Notes: generated by a model not told the origin, from the letters alone. 64,000 bases of DNA from Butyrivibrio sp. (GCA_015056655.1 SVFV01000009.1:1-64000); one strand, 5' to 3'; positions 53,103 through 63,200 are shown, counted from the stretch's first letter. Made by a program: numbers and translations.

Positions 53103-53459
53103 ATGGCAAGAATTAAAGGTGGCATGAACGCCAAGAAGAAGCATAAGAGAGTTTTAAAGCTCGCTAAGGGTTATAGAGGCGCTAGATCAAAGCAGTATAG
53201 AGTAGCAAAGCAGTCAGTTATGAGAGCACTTACTTCTGCATTCGCTGGACGTAAGCAGAAGAAGAGAGATATGAGATCTCTTTGGATCACACGTATCAAT
53301 GCAGCAGCTCGTCTTAACGGAATGTCTTATTCAAACCTTATGCACGGCCTTAAGCTTGCAGGTGTTGATATCAACCGCAAGATGCTCGCTGAGATGGCTG
53401 TTAACGATGCTGAGGGATTCAAGACTCTTACAGAGATCGCTAAGCAGAAGATCGCTTAA
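53103..53459 (+). CDS. rplT: Ribosomal protein L20
   Basis: 118 residues, the standard length. It opens [30 protein letters not shown], the RNA-binding helix, and continues into the globular domain with [16 protein letters not shown]. An early assembly protein of the 50S subunit and the probable repressor of its own operon through the leader upstream. TTAGGAGGA precedes the ATG. Last gene before a terminator. Confidence 0.98.
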   Translation: MARIKGGMNAKKKHKRVLKLAKGYRGARSKQYRVAKQSVMRALTSAFAGRKQKKRDMRSLWITRINAAARLNGMSYSNLMHGLKLAGVDINRKMLAEMAVNDAEGFKTLTEIAKQKIA

Positions 53460-53478
53460 TCTTATAAATGATTCACTT

Positions 53479-53509
53479 AGGATCATACCTACGGGTATGG
53501 TCCTTTTTT
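53479..53509 (+). terminator. Terminator of infC-rpmI-rplT
   Basis: An 11-bp stem AGGATCATACC (53479-53489) with GGTATGGTCCT (53494-53504), one G-T pair, then TTTTT. Confidence 0.93.
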
Positions 53510-53647
53510 GAAAATATAATTTAAATTCTAAAAATTATATTAACATTGATTTTTTGTATCAATTAATCTATCATAAAAATTGGTGTTAATGTGAAATTTA
53601 ATTTCGTTTATTATCTCCAAAACACACTAAGGGCTGAGGAGTGTTTC

Positions 53648-54583
53648 ATGGCAAATAGGGAACTTAGAAAACTTAACAGAAAAGAACTCTTACAGATGCT
53701 TGTGGAGTTTTCGGAGGAAGCCGAATCTATTCGCAATCATGAAAAAGAAATGCAGGAGCAGTTCGACAAGGAGAGAGAGCAGCTTATCAACCAGATGGCT
53801 GAGGAGAGAGCTGATCTTTTGGCGAAATTCGACGAAGAACGAGCAAGTATGAGAGAAGCCTTTAACAGACAGAAGGAAGAAGTCGTTCAGAAGATGAACA
53901 AGGACATCACCGGATTAAAGGCTAGACATGAAAGAGAAATAACCGTTCTTATCGCTGAACACGAGAGAGAATTCGAGGGATTTAGAAAGAGACTTGAACG
54001 TGAGAAGGAAGAGATAAGAGCTGAAGTAGATAAAAAACTGGAGCAGATAGAAAACTCTGGAACTCTTGCGGAGGCATGCCTTGCAATCAATGGATTTTTC
54101 GAAGCTGCGCAGAATGGTGCAGATAAGTACTTGAAGGCTGCTAAGGAAAGTCAGAAGAAAGCTAAAAAGGCAGCTGAACTGGCGGATAAGGATCCTGAAA
54201 CTCTTGAGAGAGAGGCTAAGGAGAAGGCTGCCAAAGACTTAGAGAAAATAAAAGCACTTGTTGAAGAAGCTAAGGCTGAAATGGAAGAAGAAAAGGCTGC
54301 TAAGGATGCAGAATTGAATCAGGCGCCGGATGCTAAAAATGAGGATGAAGGAATCCCTTTTGAAAATAAGGAAGAATCCGAAGACGGAGAAAACTATTTT
54401 TTTGATGAAGGCGAACCTGAGGATGAAAAGTCTCCATTTGATGAGGGCGAGCTAGAACAGATCCTTGAGGACGTGGTAGAAAAAGAGAAACCTAAGAAGA
54501 AAACGATCAAGAAAACCACAACTAGAAAAACGACAAAGAAAGCCACAGCAAAGAAGACAAAAACCAAAAAATTAAACCTTTAA
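53648..54583 (+). CDS. Coiled-coil protein with an H1-like basic tail
   Basis: 311 residues, no signal peptide. The N-terminal MANRELRKLNRKELLQMLVE is a short motif common in Lachnospiraceae coiled-coil proteins. Residues about 20-155 are a charged coiled coil (EKEMQEQFDKEREQLI...). A helical part (about 150-215) and an acidic stretch (about 225-285, DEGIPFENKEESEDGEN) follow, and then a Lys/Thr tail, KKKTIKKTTTRKTTKKATAK. The tail recalls that of the SCP2-like protein at 2631. ATG 53648 follows GAGGAG; an ATG at 53591 lies upstream in frame without a site. Next to the pilus locus; role unknown. Confidence 0.65.
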   Translation: MANRELRKLNRKELLQMLVEFSEEAESIRNHEKEMQEQFDKEREQLINQMAEERADLLAKFDEERASMREAFNRQKEEVVQKMNKDITGLKARHEREITVLIAEHEREFEGFRKRLEREKEEIRAEVDKKLEQIENSGTLAEACLAINGFFEAAQNGADKYLKAAKESQKKAKKAAELADKDPETLEREAKEKAAKDLEKIKALVEEAKAEMEEEKAAKDAELNQAPDAKNEDEGIPFENKEESEDGENYFFDEGEPEDEKSPFDEGELEQILEDVVEKEKPKKKTIKKTTTRKTTKKATAKKTKTKKLNL

Positions 54584-54668
54584 TTTATAGAGCACAAAAA
54601 TAACTACTTGTCAAGTACGAATTTTGAAATAAAGCCTTCATTTTCCGTAGTATCTGTTCTTAAAGGTT

Positions 54669-54678
54669 TTTGTATAAT
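54669..54678 (+). promoter_or_regulatory. Extended -10 promoter of the pilus locus
   Basis: TTTGTATAAT with TATAAT at 54673-54678 after TG, about 50 bases upstream of the signal peptidase start. No clear -35 box. Confidence 0.45.
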
Positions 54679-54726
54679 AAAGAAGCATTATATCGATACT
54701 TAGGCGAGTATGCCAATGAAAAATAT

Positions 54727-55386
54727 ATGAATTCAGAAGAAAAGAACGTTCAAATCAAAGATAATAATTCAGAAGAGCAGACATACAGGCCTACACTAGA
54801 TGAATTGAGGGCCGAGCTAAAAAGAGAATATAGAAAGCATGACTACACGAGGACACTTAGAAATACAATAGTGGTAGTAATTGTAGTCGCAGCTTTATCG
54901 GTTTTGGTATCAAGCTTCTTCATAACGGTACTTAAGGTTACCGGAGATAGCATGACACCGACACTTGACACCGGACAGATAGTTATAGCAAATAACTACG
55001 CAACATTTGAAACCGGCGAGCTGATTGCTTTTTATTATAACAATAAGGTACTGGTTAAAAGAGTCATAGGATCACCTGGTGACTGGATCAACATCGACGA
55101 GAACGGGCAGGTTTTTGTCAACGGAGTTCAGATAGATGAACCATATATATCAGATCCAAGCCAGTATGTAGACGGAGCAAATGAAAGTGATAAAGTCACT
55201 TTCCCCTATCAGGTTCCGGATAAAAGATATTTTGTACTTGGTGACCACAGAACAGTTTCGATTGATTCGAGATCCCAGACAGTTGGATGCGTTTCAAAAG
55301 AACAGCTTATAGGTGGAGTGGTCTTTAGAATTTATCCTTTTAATGTTTTTGGAAAAATTGACAGTGTAGCTGCAAAGGAAGAATAA
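54727..55386 (+). CDS. lepB: Signal peptidase I, pilus-locus associated
   Basis: About 219 residues. One membrane segment (about 45-70, TIVVVIVVAALSVLVSSFFIT) precedes the catalytic domain. The nucleophile Ser is in KVTGDSMTPTL, the general base Lys in VLVKRVIGSPGD, and the third box is FVLGDHRTVSIDSRS (GDHR instead of the usual GDNR). Start ATG 54727 is the first in-frame ATG after the promoter; its ribosome site is weak, and a TTG at 54670 falls inside the promoter. SipA-like signal peptidases occur in Gram-positive pilus loci and are needed for pilus assembly, which fits the next four genes. Confidence 0.88.
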   Translation: MNSEEKNVQIKDNNSEEQTYRPTLDELRAELKREYRKHDYTRTLRNTIVVVIVVAALSVLVSSFFITVLKVTGDSMTPTLDTGQIVIANNYATFETGELIAFYYNNKVLVKRVIGSPGDWINIDENGQVFVNGVQIDEPYISDPSQYVDGANESDKVTFPYQVPDKRYFVLGDHRTVSIDSRSQTVGCVSKEQLIGGVVFRIYPFNVFGKIDSVAAKEE

Positions 55387-55390
55387 GTAG

Positions 55391-58300
55391 ATGGCAAACG
55401 TAGAAAACAACAATCGCATAGCGGGATTTGTTAAAAAGCATATCTTTGCGAAGAGATGGGTTTCCATCATGCTGGTCATAGCGCTTCTTGTTACAACAGT
55501 GACCATGTATGCTCTTAATAAATCAGCGACAGCTGTATCTGAGGATTCTGCGGAATCCGTAGGTATGGTTCTTGATACTGCATCCGAAGATGGATCAGAC
55601 GACGGTTCTACAGAAGAAGTTGTAGCTGAGGAACCTGCTGAAGAAACTCAGGAAGAAAATAATGAGAGCACACCTTCTGAGTCAGAGGTGGCAGAGAGCA
55701 CAACTGAGGAGCCTGCTGCTGAAGCATCAGAAGAGACAGAGAACACTGAGTCAGAGAGTACAGTTGTAGAAAATACTGAGAGCACAGAATCCAATGAGTC
55801 AGAGGAAAGCGAATCAGAATCTACAACAGTAGCTGAGACTGAGAATACAGAAGAAACAGAGAATACAGAAAATACGGAAGAGGAAGCTCCTGCAAGCCAG
55901 TCAGAAGGCACTGAGGAGACAGAGAATACAGAAAATACTGAGAACACAGAATCTACTGAGAATACAGAAAACACAGAAAATCCTGACGAAGAGTTAGTTA
56001 CTGAAGAAACAGAGGATGGTACAGCTGTTACTGAAGAGACTGAGGAAGTCAAAGAAGAGAACGAACTTACGCAGGACGTTGCCCTTACAGTTTCCTACAA
56101 GGATGAGAACGGCGAGAACATCGCTGATGATAAGGCCATCAATCTTGAGAACAGCATCGACTTTACAGAAGCTGCTCCTAAGCAGGAAGGCTACATCTTC
56201 AAGGATGCAAGACTGGACGATGCAGTCATCACAAAGATAACTGTTGAATATGATGTCAACATGTTCAAGTACTATGTAGTAACACGTGAAGATGGATCGA
56301 CTGAGGAAGTCAAAGAAGATAAGACAGTAGTTCTTACTTATACTAAGGAAGAAATCGTTAAGTCTGAGATCAAACTTACTGCTAAGTTCGCAGATAAGAA
56401 TGGTGAGAGCATTAAGGAAGATACAGAACTTAAGCTTACATCTGAACTTGATGTTACAAAGAAAGAAAATGTAGACGCAATTGATAACTACTTCTACATG
56501 GGCGCTACATACAACGGAGAGAAGATTGCAAAGATCGCTCCTGTTACAGAGAAGACTGAAGAAGCAGCAACTGAGGAAACTGAAAATGCAGAATCAAATA
56601 CAGTTTCTTCTTATGTAATAACAACAAAGGATGGCGCAGAGGTATCCGTAACTGAGGATGCTGAAATCGTATTCACATACTACGCAGCCATCACACAGAC
56701 AGAGTTCAAGGTTACAAATGATAAGGTTACAGTTACAGCTACTTTGTCAGCAGCTGGTGCATTCCCTGAGGGAATAGAGCTTAACGTTACAGAAGTTAAC
56801 GCTCAGACACAGGGTTACAACTACGACGCTTACATGCAGGCTCTGAATGACAATGCTGATAAGATTGCAGAGGCAAATGCAAACGACGAAGCTACAGAGT
56901 CTACAGAAGAAAACGTAACTTTTGACGAGAACAATACAATCCTTTACGACGTGGCATTCATGCTCGAAGGCATTGAGTACCAGCCTCTTAAGGGTAGTGT
57001 AAATGTAAAGATTGCTTTCAATGATAAGCAGCTCACAGAAAACCTCGCTGCTGTATCAGAAGAAGATATTACAGTAGTTCACCTTCCTATTAAAGAGGAA
57101 GTTAAGGAAAATGCTGAAATCACAAGTACTGAAGAAGCAACAGATATCAGCGCAAGTGATGTTGAGGTTAAGCCTCTTACAGAAGCCACAGCTGCTGTAG
57201 AAGAAGAGCAGAGCGTAGAGTTCAAGGAAGATGGATTCTCAATCTTTGCGGTCACTGCATACCAGAGTCATGTAGCAGGCACCGATACTGTAGAAACAAT
57301 TCTTGGAGATGCTGTATATTTTGGTATTGTTGCAAATAAACTAACATTAAAGGAAATGCAAACAAACTTTGCAACAGAGTATGCCATTTCAAAAGCTCCA
57401 CAAGCGGGAGCAGATTTGATAAATACTGTAGAGCAGACGTTTATGATTGGTGAACTATCAGGAAAGTTTAATGTAAAGGGTGAGCCATCATATATCCTTA
57501 TACCGAAAGAACATCCTGAGTATAAGGTTGTTGCTGAGAATAATCCTAACTATATAGGAAACCACTCAGATGGACTGGTTAGATTTGACGATTCATATAC
57601 GGCAGCTGAATTAAAGAAAAATGTAAAAGATATGCTTTCATATGTTCGTAGTGCTTCTGCGGATCTTGCTTCGAGAGAAGAGACGGCAGCTGTTACTACG
57701 TATGGAGATGCCAACAATACTCATTATGTTATTGATATTTCTCCAAAAACATTTTCATCACAAACCCATTATGTTTCAATAAAAAAGGATATGATGAAAA
57801 AGATTGCTGAGGCATCCCAAAAAGGATGGCTAGAAATAAAGAAAAGAAGTGATCAGGTACTTGTTCTTAACATTGATTGTGATGAAGATATAACATTAGG
57901 TAAACCCAAAGTTTATCTTGATGGTAGTGAAGTTGATCTCGGGTCATATATTAATGCCGATAGCGGAAAGGGAACGACAGATAATCTTTCTAGATCAATC
58001 ATTTGGAATTTTACAAATGCAACAACAGTAACTAAGCATGATGCTGGAATTGGTGTCTTTATTTCTGGAAACAGTAGTTCAAAATGGATTAATGATGGAA
58101 CTTCATCAGGGTGGTTAATGTTCCCAGAAGTCGAGATTGGTAGTGGTGAATGGCATAATACGTATGATAAAGTTAGATCCTTTAGTGAAAAGGCGAAAAT
58201 CCAAGCATACAAATATATCGAAGGAGAAGCATCAACTGTTACTGGATTTGAGTTCAAGCTATACAAAATTACAGATAGTAGCGAAGAGCTAATTCAAACA

Positions 58301-60385
58301 AAGAAGAATGATAATGCGGCTTATCCTGAGTTGGTGGATTTTGATGAAATCACATACGGTGGTGACAAATCTAGAGAAAATGAATATGGCTATCAATATA
58401 CTACTGTTTCGAACGATAATGATAAGCAAGATTTTATTTACAAAATAGTTGAGAGTCAGGGATCTAAAGATTCGGAAGGAAATGATTATTATCCTGACAC
58501 TACGATATATTATGCAAAAGTGACTGTTTCTCTCAAGAAAGCATATGATAGTAATGGAAAAGAAAAAGAAAAATATTATCATGTGAGTGCACCAAAGTAT
58601 TATTTAAATGAGGAGTGCACTAATGAGTATAGTGAAAATATTCCTATATTTAATAATAAGAAGACAATAAATGTAAATATTGAAGTAACCAAGAAATGGG
58701 TTGGAATCGAAGGTACTAATACTCTTAATCCCAACAAGGTAAAGATTACTCTCTATAAAGAGGAAAATGGTAAAAAGTTAGAGGTTACTAATCCACAGCC
58801 TGTTTGGACGAACACAAATGTAAACAATTGGATTTGCAAGTGGGAAGGACTTCCAAAGAAGGATAGTGCAGGAAACGTAATTAAATACTTCGTATCCGAG
58901 ACAACTGTTCCTGAAGGATTTACCTCAAGTGCACCGGCAAATACCTATGAGCAGGTTGTATTCGAAAATAGCAGCACCGGAACAGCTCAGGTTGGTAAGG
59001 CTACAATCACAAATACTGCTGATGTTGAGTTTGAAGTCCATAAGCAGCTTAACGGAGCTAACCCTGCTAATAAAAAGTTCCTTTTCTGGATGAGAGCTTT
59101 AGGTCAAAATTCTGATAAAACTTATAATAAGTATAAGAATTATGGAAAAGGCCAAGGACAGGCTTACAATGATGAAAATGGAACCGTGAAATTCACAGTT
59201 AACCTGGCTGACTGGAAAATAACGGAACCTGGTGATTATTTCTTCCTTATATGGGAGCCTATAGAAAATAACACAAAAAATAGTTCTGTTCTTGATAACA
59301 GTATTATTGTAGTGCTAGTTGAATATAAAGATGATGGTTCTATAGCTAAGACTTACTTTAAGTACGGAGATGCTTCTCTGATTAATGGGAAAGAGCCAAA
59401 TTGGGAGGCCTTCTATAATGAAGTTATTTATAATCGTAAACTTGGTGCTCCAATTTCTTCCGATGATGCGGTATTTAAAAACGAAGACATCAGTGTAAAG
59501 AAGAATTGGGTAAATGGTGAATGTGATCATATCTATGTTTACATTGAAGGAACATATACAAATTCTCAAGGTACTTTATGTTATACAACTGGAGAGAAAT
59601 ACAACCAGATAATAGAGCTCAACAAGGGAAATAATTGGGAAGCTAAACTTACTGGACTTTTAAGTACATACGATGGATATCAAGTAGAATACAATGCTTA
59701 CGAAATTAATTCCTGGTATGACAATGGAACAAAAGAGTATAAGCAATCTGATATTGAAGCGAAGCTTGAAAGTGGAGATAGGAATATACTTATAACCGGC
59801 TCTAATAGCAAGATTGTAACAAGTAAGGGAACATTTAACGGATCTACAGTTTCTGATTATACGAATGGTGTTGGAAAGAAGTTTACTTTTACAAATAAGT
59901 TCATTCCCAACCTTAAAATTAAGAAAGTGTGGACTAAGAATGGAGTAGATGAGAATGATCCCCAATATACTACTCAAGTTATAGTTGATTTGTATCGAAA
60001 ACAAAATGGAACTAGCGAGCTAGTAAAGAAAAATATTCCACTTAATAGTGATACAAATTGGGAGGCTACTGTAGATTTGGGTAATGTAAATCTGGAATAT
60101 GTAGAAAACGCTGTGTACTACATAAAAGAGACGCAAGGAAATGGTCTTGTGACTACATACTTGAATGATTCAGGAGCAGAAAATACAGATCCGGAACAGG
60201 TTACGGTTACTGATGACGGTAAAGGAACGCTCATGGTTCTTACTGTAAAGAATGAGCTTGGTGGTAATACACTTCCTAGCACCGGTGGTTCAGGAACAAT
60301 GCCATTTGCAGTTGGCGGTCTCGGAATTGCTACACTCGGACTTCTCGGATTTGAGATGTCTCGAAAGAGAAAGAGAGAAGACTAA
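55391..60385 (+). CDS. Large LPxTG surface adhesin / ancillary pilus protein with Cna-B repeats
   Basis: 1664 residues. The signal segment is at about 22-42 and the sorting signal LPSTGGSG, hydrophobic stretch and KRKRED close the C-terminus. In order: a Glu/Thr/Asn-rich stalk (about 70-225), two or three MucBP-like units (about 230-430), a beta domain (about 435-600), a large adhesin-like domain (about 630-930), and four or more Cna-B-type repeats (for instance INVNIEVTKKWVG..., ISVKKNWVNG..., LKIKKVWTKNG...). It starts 4 bases after the signal peptidase. The size and order suit a pilus tip adhesin. Base composition is uneven, see findings. Confidence 0.85.
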   Translation: MANVENNNRIAGFVKKHIFAKRWVSIMLVIALLVTTVTMYALNKSATAVSEDSAESVGMVLDTASEDGSDDGSTEEVVAEEPAEETQEENNESTPSESEVAESTTEEPAAEASEETENTESESTVVENTESTESNESEESESESTTVAETENTEETENTENTEEEAPASQSEGTEETENTENTENTESTENTENTENPDEELVTEETEDGTAVTEETEEVKEENELTQDVALTVSYKDENGENIADDKAINLENSIDFTEAAPKQEGYIFKDARLDDAVITKITVEYDVNMFKYYVVTREDGSTEEVKEDKTVVLTYTKEEIVKSEIKLTAKFADKNGESIKEDTELKLTSELDVTKKENVDAIDNYFYMGATYNGEKIAKIAPVTEKTEEAATEETENAESNTVSSYVITTKDGAEVSVTEDAEIVFTYYAAITQTEFKVTNDKVTVTATLSAAGAFPEGIELNVTEVNAQTQGYNYDAYMQALNDNADKIAEANANDEATESTEENVTFDENNTILYDVAFMLEGIEYQPLKGSVNVKIAFNDKQLTENLAAVSEEDITVVHLPIKEEVKENAEITSTEEATDISASDVEVKPLTEATAAVEEEQSVEFKEDGFSIFAVTAYQSHVAGTDTVETILGDAVYFGIVANKLTLKEMQTNFATEYAISKAPQAGADLINTVEQTFMIGELSGKFNVKGEPSYILIPKEHPEYKVVAENNPNYIGNHSDGLVRFDDSYTAAELKKNVKDMLSYVRSASADLASREETAAVTTYGDANNTHYVIDISPKTFSSQTHYVSIKKDMMKKIAEASQKGWLEIKKRSDQVLVLNIDCDEDITLGKPKVYLDGSEVDLGSYINADSGKGTTDNLSRSIIWNFTNATTVTKHDAGIGVFISGNSSSKWINDGTSSGWLMFPEVEIGSGEWHNTYDKVRSFSEKAKIQAYKYIEGEASTVTGFEFKLYKITDSSEELIQTKKNDNAAYPELVDFDEITYGGDKSRENEYGYQYTTVSNDNDKQDFIYKIVESQGSKDSEGNDYYPDTTIYYAKVTVSLKKAYDSNGKEKEKYYHVSAPKYYLNEECTNEYSENIPIFNNKKTINVNIEVTKKWVGIEGTNTLNPNKVKITLYKEENGKKLEVTNPQPVWTNTNVNNWICKWEGLPKKDSAGNVIKYFVSETTVPEGFTSSAPANTYEQVVFENSSTGTAQVGKATITNTADVEFEVHKQLNGANPANKKFLFWMRALGQNSDKTYNKYKNYGKGQGQAYNDENGTVKFTVNLADWKITEPGDYFFLIWEPIENNTKNSSVLDNSIIVVLVEYKDDGSIAKTYFKYGDASLINGKEPNWEAFYNEVIYNRKLGAPISSDDAVFKNEDISVKKNWVNGECDHIYVYIEGTYTNSQGTLCYTTGEKYNQIIELNKGNNWEAKLTGLLSTYDGYQVEYNAYEINSWYDNGTKEYKQSDIEAKLESGDRNILITGSNSKIVTSKGTFNGSTVSDYTNGVGKKFTFTNKFIPNLKIKKVWTKNGVDENDPQYTTQVIVDLYRKQNGTSELVKKNIPLNSDTNWEATVDLGNVNLEYVENAVYYIKETQGNGLVTTYLNDSGAENTDPEQVTVTDDGKGTLMVLTVKNELGGNTLPSTGGSGTMPFAVGGLGIATLGLLGFEMSRKRKRED
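55720..55985 (+). repeat. Low-complexity Glu-Asn-Thr stalk repeats
   Basis: Codons for ENTE and TENTE units repeat in GAGAATACAGAA-type blocks, densest at 55840-55985. Such tracts can change length by slippage or recombination and would alter stalk length without shifting frame if units are added in threes. Confidence 0.7.
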
Positions 60386-60408
60386 TAAGTTTTCAAAGAT
60401 TAAAGCAA

Positions 60409-60530
60409 GCTGCGAGGTGAAAAGCCTCGCAGCAACAAATAAGGTTTTAGATGCACAAAGCATTTTTAACGAAGGTGCTCATTTGCACCGGATTATAAAT
60501 GTATGGTCTGATTGATCGGCAGACTATACG
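60409..60530 (+). other. Two hairpins between adhesin and pilin genes
   Basis: GCTGCGAGG with CCTCGCAGC (60409-60433) has a short loop and no T tract. GTATGGTCTG with CAGACTATAC (60501-60530) has one G-T pair. They lie in a 208-base spacer and may set the relative amounts of adhesin and pilin messages. Confidence 0.5.
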
Positions 60531-60593
60531 AAGTAAGTAAAACAATCGTAACCAAACAGACAAGATTCAAAGGAGAAAAGGAGAGAGGATTAA

Positions 60594-62102
60594 ATGAAAG
60601 GTTTAAAGAAAGTTTTAACTGGGATCCTTGCTGGTGCTATGGCGTTGTCATTGACACTTTCAGCTGGATCAGCAATCAAGGCTGAGGCCGCAACTATCGT
60701 TATTAATAGAGATAATTCAAGTAAAAAGCCCAATGTTGATGAAGCTGTTGTAAAGGCTCAGAAGTATACATATTATAAGATTCTTAGTGCTGATATTATT
60801 ACTCAGGATGCTAAGACAACTGAAGGTCCGACAAATGGTAGTGCAACATATTATGTTACCGATGCAGATCAGAAGACAGAGCTTGAAAAAGCTGGTCTTA
60901 GCTTTTCTGAGATGATAGATGGAACAACAACAAAGTACATTCTTACAAATGCTAATACTTTTACAAATGGTGATGAGTTAGCTAAGAAGCTTAATGAAAA
61001 AATTGACCTTACAAAGTTTACAAAACAGGAAATAGCAGCTGGTGAAACTTCTACTACAATTGATGGACTTACTGATGGTTATTACCTCATTGTTTCAGCT
61101 GTAGGTTCTAAGCTTATGGCTCAGACTCTTGGAAATCAGACAGTAACTCTTACAGAAAAGAATGTATATCCTACTGTTGACAAGAAGCAGAGTAAGACAA
61201 AGTCAAATTATGCTGATGATAAGCTTAAAGTTAAAGTTGGCGATATTATCTATTATGATATTGAAGTGGAGATTCCTAAGTATTCAGGAGCAGATATATT
61301 TGTAACTGATACAATGTCAAAGGGTCTTAAATTTAATGATGATGTATCAATTGTTGATGCAGATGGTTTTGAACCCGAAGTAGTTGCTAAGACAACAGCC
61401 GATACATTTACATTTAAGTACAAGTTCTCTGTAGATAAAATCAAGACATTAGCAGATACAAAGAAAGTATACTTCTATTTCTCAGCTACAGTAACAGAGG
61501 ACGCTCTTAAGGATACAGGCAGAATCAATGATGTAGATCTTGATTATTATAACTATCATGAGACAGATAATGTTCCATATACAATCGAGAAGACAGGTCT
61601 TGAAAAGAAGGATTTTGCTGATAACCAGAAGAAGATGAAGGGTGTTGAATTCAAGCTTGTTGAAGCAACAAAAGATGCAGATGGAAAAGACGTAAATGTA
61701 GAAGTTAAAGTTACAAAGAATGACGAAGGCGTATATTATCCTGATGACAATGGTTCTTCTACTGTTGTAACAGATGACAATAGTAAGATTATTATTCGTG
61801 GTCTTGAGCCTGGAAAGAATTACAAGGTTATTGAGACAAAGGCACTTCCTGGATACAATTTCCCTGCAGAAGAATCCGCTAGAACATGGACACTTACTTT
61901 AGAGGAAGATGCATTCTCTACTGATGCAAATGGAAATAACACCGTTACTGATCCTACATTCCTTACAGTAAATAATAATCAGGGTGTTACACTTCCTTCA
62001 ACAGGTGGAATTGGTACAACAATTTTCTACCTTATCGGTGGACTTCTCATCGTAGCAGCTGTTGTATACTTCGTAGTTCGTAGAAAGGCAGATGCTGAAT
62101 AA
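60594..62102 (+). CDS. Major-pilin-like LPxTG protein with isopeptide-forming domains
   Basis: 502 residues. The signal peptide runs to about 31 (KAEA). An N-terminal pilin domain precedes KNVYPTVDKKQSK, which lies where other pilins carry the YPK lysine motif used for polymerisation, here YPT then DKK. D2-type isopeptide-forming fimbrial domain: GDIIYYDIEVEIPKYSGADIFVTDTMSKGLKF. A SpaA/Cna-B-type domain (KMKGVEFKLVEATKD...) has NYKVIETKALPGY with the expected Glu. The sorting signal is LPSTGG plus membrane stretch and RRKADAE. Good AAAAGGAGAGAGG site. The main pilus subunit is the likely role. Confidence 0.88.
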   Translation: MKGLKKVLTGILAGAMALSLTLSAGSAIKAEAATIVINRDNSSKKPNVDEAVVKAQKYTYYKILSADIITQDAKTTEGPTNGSATYYVTDADQKTELEKAGLSFSEMIDGTTTKYILTNANTFTNGDELAKKLNEKIDLTKFTKQEIAAGETSTTIDGLTDGYYLIVSAVGSKLMAQTLGNQTVTLTEKNVYPTVDKKQSKTKSNYADDKLKVKVGDIIYYDIEVEIPKYSGADIFVTDTMSKGLKFNDDVSIVDADGFEPEVVAKTTADTFTFKYKFSVDKIKTLADTKKVYFYFSATVTEDALKDTGRINDVDLDYYNYHETDNVPYTIEKTGLEKKDFADNQKKMKGVEFKLVEATKDADGKDVNVEVKVTKNDEGVYYPDDNGSSTVVTDDNSKIIIRGLEPGKNYKVIETKALPGYNFPAEESARTWTLTLEEDAFSTDANGNNTVTDPTFLTVNNNQGVTLPSTGGIGTTIFYLIGGLLIVAAVVYFVVRRKADAE

Positions 62103-62193
62103 TATATTGGATTCAGTTCAATAGTAAAATATACTATAATCGATTTAAAATGATTGAATCTTGTTTCTGTAGACCATATATAGAAACTATGAT

Positions 62194-62229
62194 AATCCCG
62201 GCGGGCTCATCCGCCCGCTGGGATTTTAT
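62194..62229 (+). terminator. Terminator after the pilin gene
   Basis: A 12-bp stem AATCCCGGCGGG (62194-62205) with CCCGCTGGGATT (62214-62225), one G-T pair, followed by TTAT. Partial read-through to the sortase gene is likely, since no promoter was recognised between. Confidence 0.8.
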
Positions 62230-62264
62230 ATAAAAAATAATAAGAGATAACAGAATTTAATTAC

Positions 62265-63152
62265 ATGAGTGAGACGAAGCAAGAAAATAAAAAAGGTTTT
62301 GTTCATTACTTACCAAACCTCATATTCGCAGTGGTTTTCATTGTTGGGTTGGCGATTTTTTTGTATCCGTCAGTAAGTAACTATATAAACTCTAAGCATC
62401 AGACATATGCTATTTCTGCTTATGAGAAGTCTTTAGAGAATATTTCTGATGAGGACTATGAATATTATTGGTCTAAAGCCAGAGAATACAATGAGAAGCT
62501 TGCATCCGGAGCTTTGAATTTTAACTTAACGGATGAAGAATTAGCGGAATATAATTCCATTTTAGACCCCACCGGATCCGGAGTTATGGGGCATATTGAA
62601 ATCGAAAACATAGGTGTTGATCTTCCTATTTATCATGGCGTTGAGGAATCTGTTTTGCAGGTTGGAATAGGACATATTCCGGGAACATCGTTTCCCACTG
62701 GCACAACCGGCTCACATGCTGTGTTGTCAGGACACAGAGGACTTCCGTCATCGAAACTTTTTTCTGATCTTGATCAGATGATCGAGGGAGACACATTCCT
62801 TTTACATATTATGAATCAGACCTTTGCATATCAGGTCGATCAGATTACCATAGTCCTTCCTGAGGAGACTCAGGGGCTTGGTGTTTTTCCCGGAGAGGAT
62901 TACGTTACGCTTGTAACCTGTACACCTTACGGTGTAAATACTCACAGAATGCTGGTGAGAGGCAAGCGTGTTGATTATAACGAAGAGACAAAGCTGATTG
63001 TTCCGGCTGACGCTTCAAGGTATAATGCAATTAATGTTGCACCTTTTATTGCTGGACCGATCATTTTAGTATTATTTATTTGGTTTGTGATTAGCACTTC
63101 ACATCCCAATGAGAAGAGGATAGCGAAGGAGATGCTTCGCGGTAAGAAGTAA
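62265..63152 (+). CDS. Class C (pilin-polymerising) sortase
   Basis: 295 residues. The N-terminal membrane segment is at about 16-35 and a second at about 253-275. His157 is in SGHRGLP, Cys219 in TLVTCTPYGVNTHRMLVRG, with Arg228 nine residues later. The lid motif DPTGSG (101-106) before the catalytic core is typical of class C sortases, which join pilin subunits through lysine and attach the pilus. ATG 62265 has a weak site. It lies between two pilin genes. Confidence 0.93.
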   Translation: MSETKQENKKGFVHYLPNLIFAVVFIVGLAIFLYPSVSNYINSKHQTYAISAYEKSLENISDEDYEYYWSKAREYNEKLASGALNFNLTDEELAEYNSILDPTGSGVMGHIEIENIGVDLPIYHGVEESVLQVGIGHIPGTSFPTGTTGSHAVLSGHRGLPSSKLFSDLDQMIEGDTFLLHIMNQTFAYQVDQITIVLPEETQGLGVFPGEDYVTLVTCTPYGVNTHRMLVRGKRVDYNEETKLIVPADASRYNAINVAPFIAGPIILVLFIWFVISTSHPNEKRIAKEMLRGKK

Positions 63153-63200
63153 GACGCGTATTCGCGAATAAGTCAGTATATGACCAAGGGGTACTACGTT

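Noticed and set aside
55648..56052. 134-codon minus-strand frame rich in Ser and Val
   Set aside because: It is the complement of the Glu/Thr/Asn stalk repeat; no ribosome site.
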